Source: Gammaproteobacteria bacterium
GTDB taxonomy: Bacteria > Pseudomonadota > Gammaproteobacteria > Burkholderiales > Rhodocyclaceae
NCBI GenBank assembly: GCA_018828385.1
Contig: JAHJVE010000006.1
Coordinates: 62,001 to 126,000, forward strand
Reading direction: 5' to 3'
Length of the DNA stretch: 64,000 nt
This document shows positions 47,593 to 60,777 of this stretch, in pieces. The translations under genes and the position numbers were made by a program. The first letter of the stretch is position 1, and each line of letters starts with the position of its first letter. The notes under the pieces were generated by a model that was not told the origin of the DNA, did no database searches, and worked only from the letters and a program-made list of their open reading frames with translations.

Positions 47593-48723
47593 CTACAGGA
47601 CGGCCGCTTCCACCGCGTAGATTTCCGGCAAATGACGGGCAATGCACTCCCAATTTCGGCCCTCGTCACGACTCATCCACAGTTCGCCGCTCGTCGTGCC
47701 GAAGTAAAGTCCCAGCGGATCATGGCTATCGCAGCACATCGACTGTCTTTTGACCGTCCACCACGCTTGCTCCTTCGGCATGCCGGCATCCTGACGCTGC
47801 CAGGTTTCGCCGCCATCATGCGTCGCGTAAACCGCCGGCTTGCCATCGGGACTGGTCCGCGGCCACACCTCGGTGCCATCCATCGGAAAGACCCAGGCCG
47901 TCTTGTCGTCGCGCGGGTGTACCGTCATCGGAAAACCAATGTCGCCGACTTCCTCTGGCATGTTTTTCCCGATGCGAACCCAGGACTCGGCCGGCCGGTC
48001 GAGGCGATAAATACCGCAGTGATTTTGCTGGTAGAGGCGATCCGGATTGCTTGGGCACAAGCGCAGGCAATGCGGATCATGAAAAGTGGGGTTGGCGGCA
48101 TCGAAGCCATAGCCGTCCACGACGTTCAGGCCCGAAATGAGTACCCGCCAGGTCGCGCCGCCGTCAAGCGACTCGTGCACGCCGCCGCCCGACATCGCGA
48201 AATACAGATGGCCCGAATCACGAGGGTCGACAACGATCGAATGCAGCTTGGGGCCGTCGGGCGTGCCGTCTTTCTCGCTCCCCATCCATGCGCGGTATTG
48301 CGGGTCGTCATTGATGCCTGAAAACGCCGCCCAGGTCGCGCCGCCATCGGCCGAACGGAACAGGCCTTGCGGCGAAGTGCCGGCGTACCAGACATCGGGT
48401 TCATTGCGGTGCGCCGGTGTCAGCCAGAAAGTGTGATCCACCACCCGGCCGATTTCGCCCTCGGGCGCTTTGGCAAAAGCCGGTGGCTGCGCAGCTTCCT
48501 GCCAGTGGGCACCCCAGTCCGTGGAGCGGAAAATGGTCGGTCCGAGATGGCCCGTTTTTGCCGCGGCCAGCAAGGTGAGCTGGTCACGCGGATCGAGCAC
48601 CAGATGGTTAATGATCTGGCCAAGAAAATGCGGGCCATCGACAGCCCAGGTGGTCCGGCTAGCATCAGCGCGGAATATCCAGGCGCCTTTACGGGTAGAG
48701 ACCAACAGAGCGGTCGTCGTCAT
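47593..48723 (-). CDS. Asp-box (BNR) beta-propeller protein, sialidase/sortilin-like
   Basis: A 376-residue protein with repeated Asp-box motifs S/T-x-D-x-G-x-x-W: FRSTDWGAHW, FRSADGGATW, HESLDGGATW, YATHDGGETW and WMSRDEGRNW. These indicate a five- to seven-bladed propeller. No signal peptide is visible, and sialidase catalytic residues cannot be confirmed. It is paired with the MoaD-like gene. A ligand-binding or scaffold role is inferred. Confidence 0.85.
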   Translation of the reverse strand: MTTTALLVSTRKGAWIFRADASRTTWAVDGPHFLGQIINHLVLDPRDQLTLLAAAKTGHLGPTIFRSTDWGAHWQEAAQPPAFAKAPEGEIGRVVDHTFWLTPAHRNEPDVWYAGTSPQGLFRSADGGATWAAFSGINDDPQYRAWMGSEKDGTPDGPKLHSIVVDPRDSGHLYFAMSGGGVHESLDGGATWRVLISGLNVVDGYGFDAANPTFHDPHCLRLCPSNPDRLYQQNHCGIYRLDRPAESWVRIGKNMPEEVGDIGFPMTVHPRDDKTAWVFPMDGTEVWPRTSPDGKPAVYATHDGGETWQRQDAGMPKEQAWWTVKRQSMCCDSHDPLGLYFGTTSGELWMSRDEGRNWECIARHLPEIYAVEAAVL

Positions 48724-48875
48724 GGCTTTCTCCTTTTACTCAGAATCGCGAATCCAGCAATTCGACTCCGGGCATAAACCTTGGTGCCCACGTTTATGGC
48801 ATTTTTTTGCGGTCAATTCGATTGCTGCCCGGATGACGGCGAGCACCGGCACGGAATCGTCAGGGCGTATAACGC

Positions 48876-48881
48876 TATAAT
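48876..48881 (+). promoter_or_regulatory. Candidate -10 box of mfd
   Basis: TATAAT lies 30 bases before the mfd start, but no good -35 box is found 16-18 bases upstream. Confidence 0.3.
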
Positions 48882-48910
48882 TCCTGCCCCGTAACGCTGC
48901 CTTCCCCCGA

Positions 48911-52347
<3,437 letters not shown>

Positions 52348-52351
<4 letters not shown>

Positions 52352-53424
52352 CCATGACCACACATCACATCGACAACATCAACGTCACCGCCTTCGACGA
52401 AATGCCGACGCCGGAAGAAATCCACGCCCGCCTGCCGCTTTCCGAGAAAGCCGCCAAGACGGTCACCCACGGTCGCCATTTGCTGCGCAACATCCTCGAC
52501 CGCAAGGACCATCGCCTGTTTGTCGTGGTCGGCCCGTGCTCCATCCACGACCCGGTGGCCGGCCTCGATTACGCCCGTCGCCTCAAGGCGCTCTCCGAAG
52601 AAGTCGGCGATACCCTGCAACTGATCATGCGCGTCTATTTCGAAAAACCGCGCACCACGGTTGGCTGGAAGGGCTACATCAACGACCCGTTCATGGACGA
52701 CAGCTTCCGCATCGACATCGGCATGGCCAAGGCCCGCGAATTCCTGCTCCAGGTTGCCGAACTCGGCGTACCGACCGGCACCGAGGCGCTCGACCCGAAT
52801 TCGCCGCAATACTACGGCGACCTCATCACATGGACCGCCATCGGCGCCCGCACCACCGAATCGCAGACCCACCGCGAAATGTCGTCTGGTCTGTCTACTC
52901 CCGTCGGTTTCAAGAACGGCACCAGCGGCGACCTCGGCGTTGCCGTCAACGCCATCCTCTCCGCCTCCAAGCCGCACTCCTTCCTCGGCCTGACCAGCCA
53001 GGGCCGGGTCGCCGTCGTCCGCACCAAGGGCAACGGCTACGGCCACATCGTGCTGCGCGGCGGCGATGGCCGGCCGAACTACGACACGGTTTCCATCGCC
53101 ATGGTCGAACAGGCGCTCGACAAGGCCAAGCTGCCGCACAATATCGTCGTCGACTGCTCGCACGCCAACAGCTTCAAGAAGCCCGAACTGCAACCGCTGG
53201 TCATGGCCGACATCGTCAATCAGGTCCGCCTCGGCAACAAGTCGCTGGTCGGCGTCATGATCGAATCCAACATCGAAGCCGGCAACCAGTCCATCCCGGC
53301 CGACCTCAGCCAGCTCAAGTACGGCTGCTCGGTCACCGATGGCTGCGTCGATTGGGCAACCACCGAGAAGATGATCCGCGACGCCGCCATCATGCTCCGC
53401 GACGTCCTGCCGGAACGAATGTAA
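52348..53424 (+). CDS. aroG: 3-deoxy-7-phosphoheptulonate synthase (class I, AroG/F/H type)
   Basis: First enzyme of the shikimate pathway, joining PEP and erythrose 4-phosphate; 358 residues. Motifs are VVVGPCSIHDPVAGLDYARRL, MRVYFEKPRTTVGWKGYINDP, GARTTESQTHREMSSGLS, and the metal-binding VDCSHANS. The exact isozyme (Phe-, Tyr- or Trp-sensitive) cannot be told. Its start overlaps mfd (ATGA). A GC-rich hairpin (53438-53459) without a T-run follows the gene. Confidence 0.94.
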
Positions 53425-53470
53425 GACATTCATGGACGGCGCCGGCCAGTTCCGGCGCCAATTCAGGAAA

Positions 53471-53508
53471 TGCTACGGTCAACCAGAAAATTTGGCCAAA
53501 AACCAAAT
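53471..53508 (-). repeat. Dispersed repeat, copy 6 (reverse)
   Basis: Plus-strand TGCTACGGTCAACCAGAAAA then TTTGGCCAAAAACCAAA, about 47 bases after the DAHP synthase stop and 88 bases before dinB. Confidence 0.85.
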
Positions 53509-53577
53509 GCGGCAGCCCGGCCTCAGGGCTGAAAGCCTTACCTAGCCGCCTGCCAGGTTTCCCCATGCCGCCGCATG

Positions 53578-53593
53578 CTGTATATTCATACAG
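53578..53593 (+). promoter_or_regulatory. LexA (SOS) box over the dinB start region
   Basis: CTGTATATTCATACAG matches the proteobacterial LexA consensus CTGT-N8-ACAG and most of CTGTATATATATACAG. It ends two bases before the dinB ATG, so bound LexA would block translation initiation-site access or early transcription. Confidence 0.88.
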
Positions 53594-53595
53594 CT

Positions 53596-54750
53596 ATGAA
53601 CACATCCATCCCCCGCCGTATTGCCCATCTCGACATGGATGCATTCTTTGCATCGGTCGAGCTGCTGCATTACCCGGAACTGCGCGGGCAGGCGGTGGTG
53701 GTGGGTGGGCGCAGCGTGCATCAACCGGTTCTCCAGCCCGACGGCTCGCATCGTTTTTCGCGCCTGCGTGACTACGTCGGCCGCGGCGTTGTCACAACAT
53801 CGACTTATGAAGCCCGCGCCCTTGGTATTTTCTCGGCCATGGGACTCATGAAATCGGCCCAGCTGGCGCCTGAGGCCATTCTCCTGCCGGCCAATTTCGA
53901 CGCCTATCGCGACTACTCGCGGCACTTCAAGGCAGCCGTGGCGAGTATTGCGCCGTGTATCGAAGATCGCGGTATCGACGAAATTTTTATCGATCTCAGC
54001 GATATTCCCGAAGACAGCCTGCCGCTTGCCCGGCGTATCAAGCAGGCGGTTTTCGATGCGACCGGGCTGACCTGCTCGATTGGTATCACGCCCAACAAGC
54101 TGCTGGCCAAGATCTGCTCCGATCTCGACAAGCCGGACGGCATCACCCTGCTCGGCCGGGACGAAATCCCCAGCCGGATCTGGCCACTGGCCGCGAAGAA
54201 GATCAACGGCATCGGCCCGAAAGCCAATGAACGCCTGGCACAGATGGGCATCGCCACCATCGGCGAACTCGCCGCCGCCCCCGTCGAAAGACTGGTCTGT
54301 TATTTCGGACGAACCATGGGCACCTGGCTGCATGAAGTCGCCCACGGTATCGATGAACGCCCGATCAAGACCAGCCGCGAACCGAAGTCGATCAGCCGGG
54401 AGAGCACCTTTCAACGCGACCTGCACGCCAAGCAGGACAGGGCCGAGCTGTCGGAAGCCTTCACCAGCATCTGCCTGCGGGTGGCCGATGATCTGGCCCG
54501 CAAGGGCTATGTCGCCCGCACCATCGGCATCAAATTGCGTTACGCCGACTTCCAGGCCGTGACCCGCGACATCACCCTGCCGATGCCCACTGCCGATGGC
54601 CGGGAAATCCGCCAGGCAGCCGGCGAATGCCTGAAGCGCGTTCCCCTGCACCAGCGAATCCGCCTGCTCGGCGTCCGGGCCAGCACCCTGCTACCGGCCA
54701 CGGCCATCGACAGACAGCCGACCGCATTTCAAACCGAACTGCCTCTATAA
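53596..54750 (+). CDS. dinB: DNA polymerase IV (Y family)
   Basis: Translesion polymerase of 384 residues. It has the metal-binding HLDMDAFFASVE (Asp13, Asp15), the second acidic motif RGIDEIFIDLSD, the helix-hairpin-helix region KINGIGPKANERLAQMG and a little-finger domain. The segment SVHQPVLQPDGSHRFSRLRD near residues 36-60 is longer than in E. coli DinB. ATG 53596 is chosen over ATG 53575, which would put the LexA box inside the reading frame. It is SOS-regulated by the LexA box and bracketed by inverted copies of the dispersed repeat. Confidence 0.94.
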   Translation: MNTSIPRRIAHLDMDAFFASVELLHYPELRGQAVVVGGRSVHQPVLQPDGSHRFSRLRDYVGRGVVTTSTYEARALGIFSAMGLMKSAQLAPEAILLPANFDAYRDYSRHFKAAVASIAPCIEDRGIDEIFIDLSDIPEDSLPLARRIKQAVFDATGLTCSIGITPNKLLAKICSDLDKPDGITLLGRDEIPSRIWPLAAKKINGIGPKANERLAQMGIATIGELAAAPVERLVCYFGRTMGTWLHEVAHGIDERPIKTSREPKSISRESTFQRDLHAKQDRAELSEAFTSICLRVADDLARKGYVARTIGIKLRYADFQAVTRDITLPMPTADGREIRQAAGECLKRVPLHQRIRLLGVRASTLLPATAIDRQPTAFQTELPL

Positions 54751-54792
54751 AACCAGTGCCATGGGGCGCGCCTCGCCTCGCTTACTCATTCT

Positions 54793-54828
54793 GAATTTGG
54801 GCATTTTTTCCAGTTGACCGTGGGATTT
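54793..54828 (+). repeat. Dispersed repeat, copy 7 (forward)
   Basis: Reads TGAATTTGGGCATTTTTTCC then AGTTGACCGTGGGATT, in the gap between dinB and the antiporter gene. Confidence 0.85.
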
Positions 54829-54958
54829 GCCGAAAGCGCCCCATTCTCCCGGCACGACAAACTCACCGCAGCCATTCCCTGTTTCTCGCCCCGCGGGCTA
54901 GCCCTCAGCGCGTTGACGCCCTACTATTCCGCTTCTCCCCATCCAGGCCACGTTTCAC

Positions 54959-56200
<1,242 letters not shown>

Positions 56201-56291
56201 CCTAGCAACCGGAACCCGGCAACTGGCTTCCTGCCGCATCGGCGCATAAAATGTCGGGCTGCCCGTCCACACACAGACCTGCGCCAGCACC

Positions 56292-56669
56292 GTGAAAACA
56301 AAACCCAGAAAACCTCGCCACGTCCCTGTCGACGACCATAAAGGGATGCCGCTCGATTCCTTTTGCGCCATGGATGGCGAAACGCTGGTGCTCAACGTCC
56401 TCGGCACGCCGAATGCCGGCAGCGACACCATAGGCAAAGCCAAGGGCAAGCAATTGCAGATCAGCGTTACCGCAACGCCGGTGGCCGGCCGGGCGACGGA
56501 TCATATGGTGCGCTTCCTGGCCGACAAGTTCGGCGTCACGCCCGGCGACATCGAAGTCGTTTTCGGCCGCTACAATGTCAACAAGCAGTTGCGTATCCGC
56601 GCACCGAAAAGCCTGCCGGCTGTCATCGCCAAGCATCTGGCCCAAGAACAACTCAAATTCGACCTCTGA
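56292..56669 (+). CDS. DUF167 (YggU) family protein
   Basis: A 125-residue conserved protein with the DUF167 core (LVLNVLGTPNAGSD, ISVTATPVAGRATDHMVRFLADKFGV, VEVVFGRYNVNKQLRI-like). The start is GTG 56292. An N-terminal basic stretch (KTKPRKPRH) precedes the domain. The function is unknown; it is a solved-structure family with no clear catalytic residues. It is followed 3 bases later by serB. Confidence 0.85.
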   Translation: MKTKPRKPRHVPVDDHKGMPLDSFCAMDGETLVLNVLGTPNAGSDTIGKAKGKQLQISVTATPVAGRATDHMVRFLADKFGVTPGDIEVVFGRYNVNKQLRIRAPKSLPAVIAKHLAQEQLKFDL

Positions 56670-56672
56670 CCC

Positions 56673-57518
56673 ATGAACCTGATCATCCAGGGCGGCGCGC
56701 TGCCCACCTTCCTGCTCGAACGCATCGTCGCCGCGACCGGGGCCGGTACCGTCGAGCCCAGCCCGCCACAAGTCGTCCGTCTGCGCCAGGCAACACGGAC
56801 TGCCGAGTTCGACGCGCTGATCCCCATGATCGAAGCGGAAAAACTCGACTGGGCCTTCTCCCCGGTCGGCAAGAAACTCTCCGACTACGGCCTGATCTGT
56901 TTCGACATGGATTCGACGCTGATCACCATCGAATGCATCGACGAACTGGCCGATTTCGCCGGCAAGAAAGAAGAAGTCTCGGCCGTGACCGAAGCCGCCA
57001 TGCGTGGCGAAATCGATTACAGCGAAAGCCTGCGCCGCCGACTGGCCCTGCTCGCCGGGCTCGACGCACGCGTCCTGGCCCGGGTGTTTGGCGAACGCTT
57101 GCTGCTTTCCCCTGGCGCCCGCGAACTGCTCGAAGCCTGCCAGAACGCCGGCCTGCGCACGGCCATCCTGTCGGGTGGGTTCACCTATTTCACCGAGCGC
57201 CTGCGCATCGAACTCGGTTTTGACTTCGCTACGTCAAATGAGCTGGAGATTTCCGGCGGCAAACTGACCGGCCGGGTCGTCGGCGACATCGTCGATGCCG
57301 CCGCCAAAGCCCATCACCTCGCACGGCTGACCGACGAACTCGGACTGAAGAAGGATCAGGTCATCGCCTGCGGCGACGGTGCCAACGACTTGCTGATGAT
57401 GGCCCAATCTGGCCTTTCGGTCGCCTATCGCGCCAAACCGGCGACGCGGGCCAAGGCCGATGTGGCGATCAACTTCGGCGGTCTCGATGCACTGCTCAAG
57501 CTGTTCGACGACGAATAA
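56673..57518 (+). CDS. serB: Phosphoserine phosphatase
   Basis: Last step of serine synthesis, 281 residues, HAD superfamily. The nucleophile motif is FDMDST (Asp78, Asp80), followed by TIECIDELADFAGKK, the Ser motif in AILSGGFTYF, and the C-terminal motif ACGDGANDLLMM. The first 70 residues form a regulatory N-terminal domain as in E. coli SerB, which is about 40 residues longer. It converges with the SulP gene, 9 bases apart. Confidence 0.95.
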   Translation: MNLIIQGGALPTFLLERIVAATGAGTVEPSPPQVVRLRQATRTAEFDALIPMIEAEKLDWAFSPVGKKLSDYGLICFDMDSTLITIECIDELADFAGKKEEVSAVTEAAMRGEIDYSESLRRRLALLAGLDARVLARVFGERLLLSPGARELLEACQNAGLRTAILSGGFTYFTERLRIELGFDFATSNELEISGGKLTGRVVGDIVDAAAKAHHLARLTDELGLKKDQVIACGDGANDLLMMAQSGLSVAYRAKPATRAKADVAINFGGLDALLKLFDDE

Positions 57519-57527
57519 GAACGGCGC

Positions 57528-59249
57528 CTATATTTCCGGACACCAGACCTTGGCCGGCCCCAGTTTTTCGTAAGCGGCATTGGCCGAAAGAAAGACCTCA
57601 CCGGTCAACGCCGCCCAGAAGGCCGATTTCATCAGCCGGTCCTGTACCGGCCCTCTGACTTCTGCCAGATGCAGCTTGATGCCGCGCTCGGCCAGATCCT
57701 GGTTGAGTTCGGCAAAGACATCGGCCGCCGTGGTATCCATCAGATTGACACCACTCATCACCAGTACCAGATCACGCACACCGGCGACGCGTTCCAGCTC
57801 CTGATTCAGACGCTGCTCGACGGCGCCGAGATTGCCGAAGAACAATCGCTCATCGATACGCACAAAGAGCACGCCGGGTAGCGTTTCGACCTCGTAGCGC
57901 GCCACATTGCGGAAGTGTTCAGTGCCCGGCACCCGGCCAACCACGGCGATATGCGGCGTACTGACGCGCAGCAGCAGCGTCGCCATCGAGAGCATGATGC
58001 CCAGACCAATCCCCGCCTCCAGGCCAAAAATCAACACGCCACCGGCAGTGAACAAAAAAGCCAGGGCATCTGCCCGGTCATAAGCCCAAGCCTGCCTCAA
58101 GGCGCGCCAGTCGATCATCGACAACGCGGCAACGATGATGGTCGCCGCCAGCACGGCCAGCGGCAGGCGCTCGAACCATTGCGCCGCGCCAAGAACAACG
58201 CCGACCATGGCCAGCGCCGAGACAATGCTGGCCAGCGGCGTCTGCGCGCCGGCTGCGACGTTGATCGCCGAGCGCGAGGTACCACCGCCAACCGGCATGC
58301 CACCATAAAACGCCGCCACGACATTGGCCGTACCAAGTCCGACCAGTTCGGTATTGGCATCAATGCGTTCGCGCCGACTGATGGCCAGCGCCTGCGCCAT
58401 GGTAATCCCCTGCACCATGCCGATCAGGGCCATGACGAAAGCCGGCTGTAACAGGCGATGCGCGGTATCGAGGCTGGGCATGAAAAAGGTGAAACCGGGC
58501 AGTCCCGCCACCACCGAACCGACAACGGCAACGCCTTCGCCCCGATCAAGATCAAAACCAACCACGGCCAGCATGCCGCCCAGCACAATCAGCAAAGGCA
58601 TCAGACGGACGACAAAAGCGGCCTTGGCCCGACTCAGGCCGGCGGCCTGCAGCCAGCCGGCCAGCCATAGACGCACGATGGCCAGGGCCATAAGTGCTGT
58701 CACACCAACCAGCAGCGTCGGAAGATGGTTATCCGGGGCCTGGCGCAATAGATCGAGCAGGATGGCGCCGCTGCTCGCACCGTGCGGTTCGACGCCGAGC
58801 AGGTATTTGATCTGGCTGACGATGATCAGCACCGATGAACCTGAAATAAAGCCGCTGATCACCGGTCGACTAAGCAATTGCGACAAAAAGCCCAGACGCA
58901 GCAGGCCACAGGCGAGCAGCATCAGCCCCGATAGCAGCGATAGCGCTGCAGCCAGCACGATGTATTCAGGCGAACCGGGCTGCGCAATCGGGCTGAGCAC
59001 CGAATAGGTCATGATCGCGGTGATGGCCACCGGCCCGACGGCCTGCACCATGCTGCTGCCAAACAACGCGTAGGCGATCACCGGGAAAATGCTGACGTAC
59101 AAGCCGAGTTGCGGCGGCAAACCGGCGAGCAGCGCGTAGGCCAGGCTCTGCGGGATGACGAGGATGGTAACGATGAGACCGGCCGTAACATCCGCGCCCA
59201 GTTTGTCCTTCGGGTAATGGACGAGCCAGTCGGGGATGAGCCTGGTCAT
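57528..59249 (-). CDS. SulP-family anion transporter with STAS domain
   Basis: A 573-residue membrane protein with about 12 helices followed by a C-terminal STAS domain (about 440-560; VRDLVLVMSGVNLMDTTAADVFAEL). Features typical of SulP are IPQSLAYALLAGLPPQLGLY at the first helices and GGTSRSAINVAAGAQT. Likely substrates are sulfate, bicarbonate or a dicarboxylate. ATG 59249. Confidence 0.93.
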   Translation of the reverse strand: MTRLIPDWLVHYPKDKLGADVTAGLIVTILVIPQSLAYALLAGLPPQLGLYVSIFPVIAYALFGSSMVQAVGPVAITAIMTYSVLSPIAQPGSPEYIVLAAALSLLSGLMLLACGLLRLGFLSQLLSRPVISGFISGSSVLIIVSQIKYLLGVEPHGASSGAILLDLLRQAPDNHLPTLLVGVTALMALAIVRLWLAGWLQAAGLSRAKAAFVVRLMPLLIVLGGMLAVVGFDLDRGEGVAVVGSVVAGLPGFTFFMPSLDTAHRLLQPAFVMALIGMVQGITMAQALAISRRERIDANTELVGLGTANVVAAFYGGMPVGGGTSRSAINVAAGAQTPLASIVSALAMVGVVLGAAQWFERLPLAVLAATIIVAALSMIDWRALRQAWAYDRADALAFLFTAGGVLIFGLEAGIGLGIMLSMATLLLRVSTPHIAVVGRVPGTEHFRNVARYEVETLPGVLFVRIDERLFFGNLGAVEQRLNQELERVAGVRDLVLVMSGVNLMDTTAADVFAELNQDLAERGIKLHLAEVRGPVQDRLMKSAFWAALTGEVFLSANAAYEKLGPAKVWCPEI

Positions 59250-59254
59250 GGTGC

Positions 59255-59518
59255 TCAGGTTTTCTTGACGAGTTGTCTGGCGAAGGCTGCGTCGTTCTTG
59301 GTGACGCGCGGCACGACCTGCGGCCCGAGCGCATTGACGGCCTTGACGAAATCATCGAGCGGCAAGGCGGCGCAGATTTCCTGGAGACCTTCGCTGCTGC
59401 GCTCACGCAAGACGAACTGGCCGTCGCCGGTCATTGCCATGACGTATTGCCGGCTGGCGCTGCGCTCGTTGAGGCGGGCAACGGCTGCGGCAGCGCGGGT
59501 CGAGCGACGGGCGGTCAC
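59255..59518 (-). CDS. Small conserved-type hypothetical protein (87 aa)
   Basis: An 87-residue basic-to-neutral protein (RLNERSASRQYVMAMTGDGQ; LPLDDFVKAVNALGPQVVPRV). No recognised domain, signal or membrane segment. It overlaps the next upstream gene as ATGA and ends 5 bases before the SulP start, so it belongs to the same transcription unit. Confidence 0.6.
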   Translation of the reverse strand: MTARRSTRAAAAVARLNERSASRQYVMAMTGDGQFVLRERSSEGLQEICAALPLDDFVKAVNALGPQVVPRVTKNDAAFARQLVKKT

Positions 59519-59712
59519 TTGTATTTCTTGAAAACAGCCTTGGCGTCGAGATGGGCGCGATCCAGCGTACAGATTGACTCATCGTCGTCATGACCGGTAA
59601 AAAAGTCATCGGCCTGAGCGCGCATCACCATCTTAATGGCGGCATCGTCGGCCACATCGTACTTTTCGGTGATGAGGGTAGTTACTTCGTCGAGATGTTC
59701 TTCGTAGGTCAT
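59515..59712 (-). CDS. Small acidic hypothetical protein (65 aa)
   Basis: A 65-residue acidic protein ([44 protein letters not shown]). Not recognised. It overlaps both neighbours as ATGA junctions (59515-59518 and 59709-59712), which supports it as a real gene. Confidence 0.65.
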   Translation of the reverse strand: MTYEEHLDEVTTLITEKYDVADDAAIKMVMRAQADDFFTGHDDDESICTLDRAHLDAKAVFKKYK

Positions 59713-59936
59713 GGCAAGTCGAATTCAGTAGAAATATAGAGCGCCTCGACCTTTTCCCGCGCCCACGGGGTGCGGCGCAGGAATTTGAGGCTGGAAGCGA
59801 CGCTCGGGTCGAGATTGAAGCAACGGATGTCGATGATCTGCCCCAACTCGGACCAGCCGTAGCGGGCAACCAGCCGGTTCAGGATGGTTTCCAGCGTCAG
59901 GCCATGCAGTGGATTATTGGCTTGTTTTTCGGACAT
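59709..59936 (-). CDS. VF530-type (DUF2132) DNA-binding-like protein
   Basis: A 75-residue protein matching the VF530 family ([49 protein letters not shown]). Such proteins form a small helical fold that may bind DNA. ATG 59936 is preferred; ATG 59945 adds three residues. It sits downstream of the isc operon. Confidence 0.88.
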   Translation of the reverse strand: MSEKQANNPLHGLTLETILNRLVARYGWSELGQIIDIRCFNLDPSVASSLKFLRRTPWAREKVEALYISTEFDLP

Positions 59937-59963
59937 GGGCGGCAAATTTGGATCAGGGGAAAT

Positions 59964-60263
59964 TCAGGCTGGCGTATAGAAAATTTGCCGCTCGCGCAGG
60001 CATTCGCTGTCACCCATTTCGAAAACACGGCAGTTATCGGGCCGTCTATCGTAAATCGTGCAGCGCATGGTGTCACGATCCAGCGCGGCGCACCAGCCGT
60101 CATCGAGCCGGCGCATGACCCAGCCCCCCCAGTCGTCCTGGGTGGCAAAGCGACGAGGCACATCGTCGCCTTCCATCAACATGACCTCAAGCTGGCAGCA
60201 GCAAGCCGAGCATTTGTCGCAGGTGACGCTCGACGCGGAAATCAGGCGACCTCGTCGATCCAC
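59964..60263 (-). CDS. YkgJ-type cysteine-cluster protein
   Basis: A 99-residue protein with the cluster CDKCSACCCQL and later CAAL, CTIYDRRPDNCRVF and SECLRE, typical of YkgJ-like proteins thought to bind zinc or an Fe-S cluster. The start GTG 60263 overlaps iscX by 22 bases, which is unusual, so the true start may be further in. Its place directly after iscX links it to Fe-S metabolism. Confidence 0.85.
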   Translation of the reverse strand: MDRRGRLISASSVTCDKCSACCCQLEVMLMEGDDVPRRFATQDDWGGWVMRRLDDGWCAALDRDTMRCTIYDRRPDNCRVFEMGDSECLRERQIFYTPA

Positions 60264-60436
60264 GCCTGCTGGATGGCTTCGAGAATTTTCTCGCCGCAGT
60301 GCTTGGGATCATCGCTGAAGCCAGGCAAAGCCATGACCCAATCGCGCAAATCGACAAAATTGATCGTCAGCGGATCCTTGTCAGGATGCTTCTCACTCAA
60401 TTCGATGGCGATATCGTTGATGTCAGTCCATTTCAT
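60242..60436 (-). CDS. iscX: Fe-S assembly protein IscX
   Basis: A 64-residue regulator/iron-adaptor of the IscS machine ([49 protein letters not shown]). ATG 60436 is chosen, overlapping the fdx stop as ATGA. Confidence 0.94.
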   Translation of the reverse strand: MKWTDINDIAIELSEKHPDKDPLTINFVDLRDWVMALPGFSDDPKHCGEKILEAIQQAWIDEVA

Positions 60437-60777
60437 TTGCGATGCCCCTCCTTCGCCATGTTGATGCTGTATTTCGGAATTTCGACCGTCAGCGGAGTTG
60501 ACCGTACGATTGCCTGGCAACCGAGGCGGGAATTGGGTTCCAGGCCCCAGGCCTTGTCGAGCAGGTCTTCTTCGATGTCCTCTGCCGCATCCAGCGAGTT
60601 GAAGCCTTCGCGCACGATGACGTGGCAGGTTGTGCAGGCGCAGGACATTTCGCAGGCGTGGTCAAGTTCGATCTCGTTGGCGAGCAGGTTTTCGCAGATC
60701 GAAACTCCCTCCTCCGCCTCGATCACCGCGCCATCGGGACAAAGCTCGAGGTGCGGCAGGACGATGATTTGCGTCAT
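60433..60777 (-). CDS. fdx: ISC-type [2Fe-2S] ferredoxin
   Basis: Electron donor for Fe-S assembly, 114 residues. Cluster ligands Cys42, Cys48, Cys51 and Cys87 match the E. coli Fdx numbering ([21 protein letters not shown]). Its start overlaps the hscA stop as ATGA. A stretch near 60496 (GTTGACCGTACGAT) partly resembles the dispersed repeat core. Confidence 0.95.
   Translation of the reverse strand: MTQIIVLPHLELCPDGAVIEAEEGVSICENLLANEIELDHACEMSCACTTCHVIVREGFNSLDAAEDIEEDLLDKAWGLEPNSRLGCQAIVRSTPLTVEIPKYSINMAKEGHRK

Noticed and set aside
53438..53459. GC-rich hairpin after the DAHP synthase gene as a terminator.
   Set aside because: The stem is good (GGCGCCGG/CCGGCGCC), but no T-run follows; not listed as a terminator.
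60470..60520. Possible repeat copy in fdx (GTTGACCGTACGAT).
   Set aside because: The match is short, and the protein there ([11 protein letters not shown]) fits an ordinary ferredoxin C terminus.
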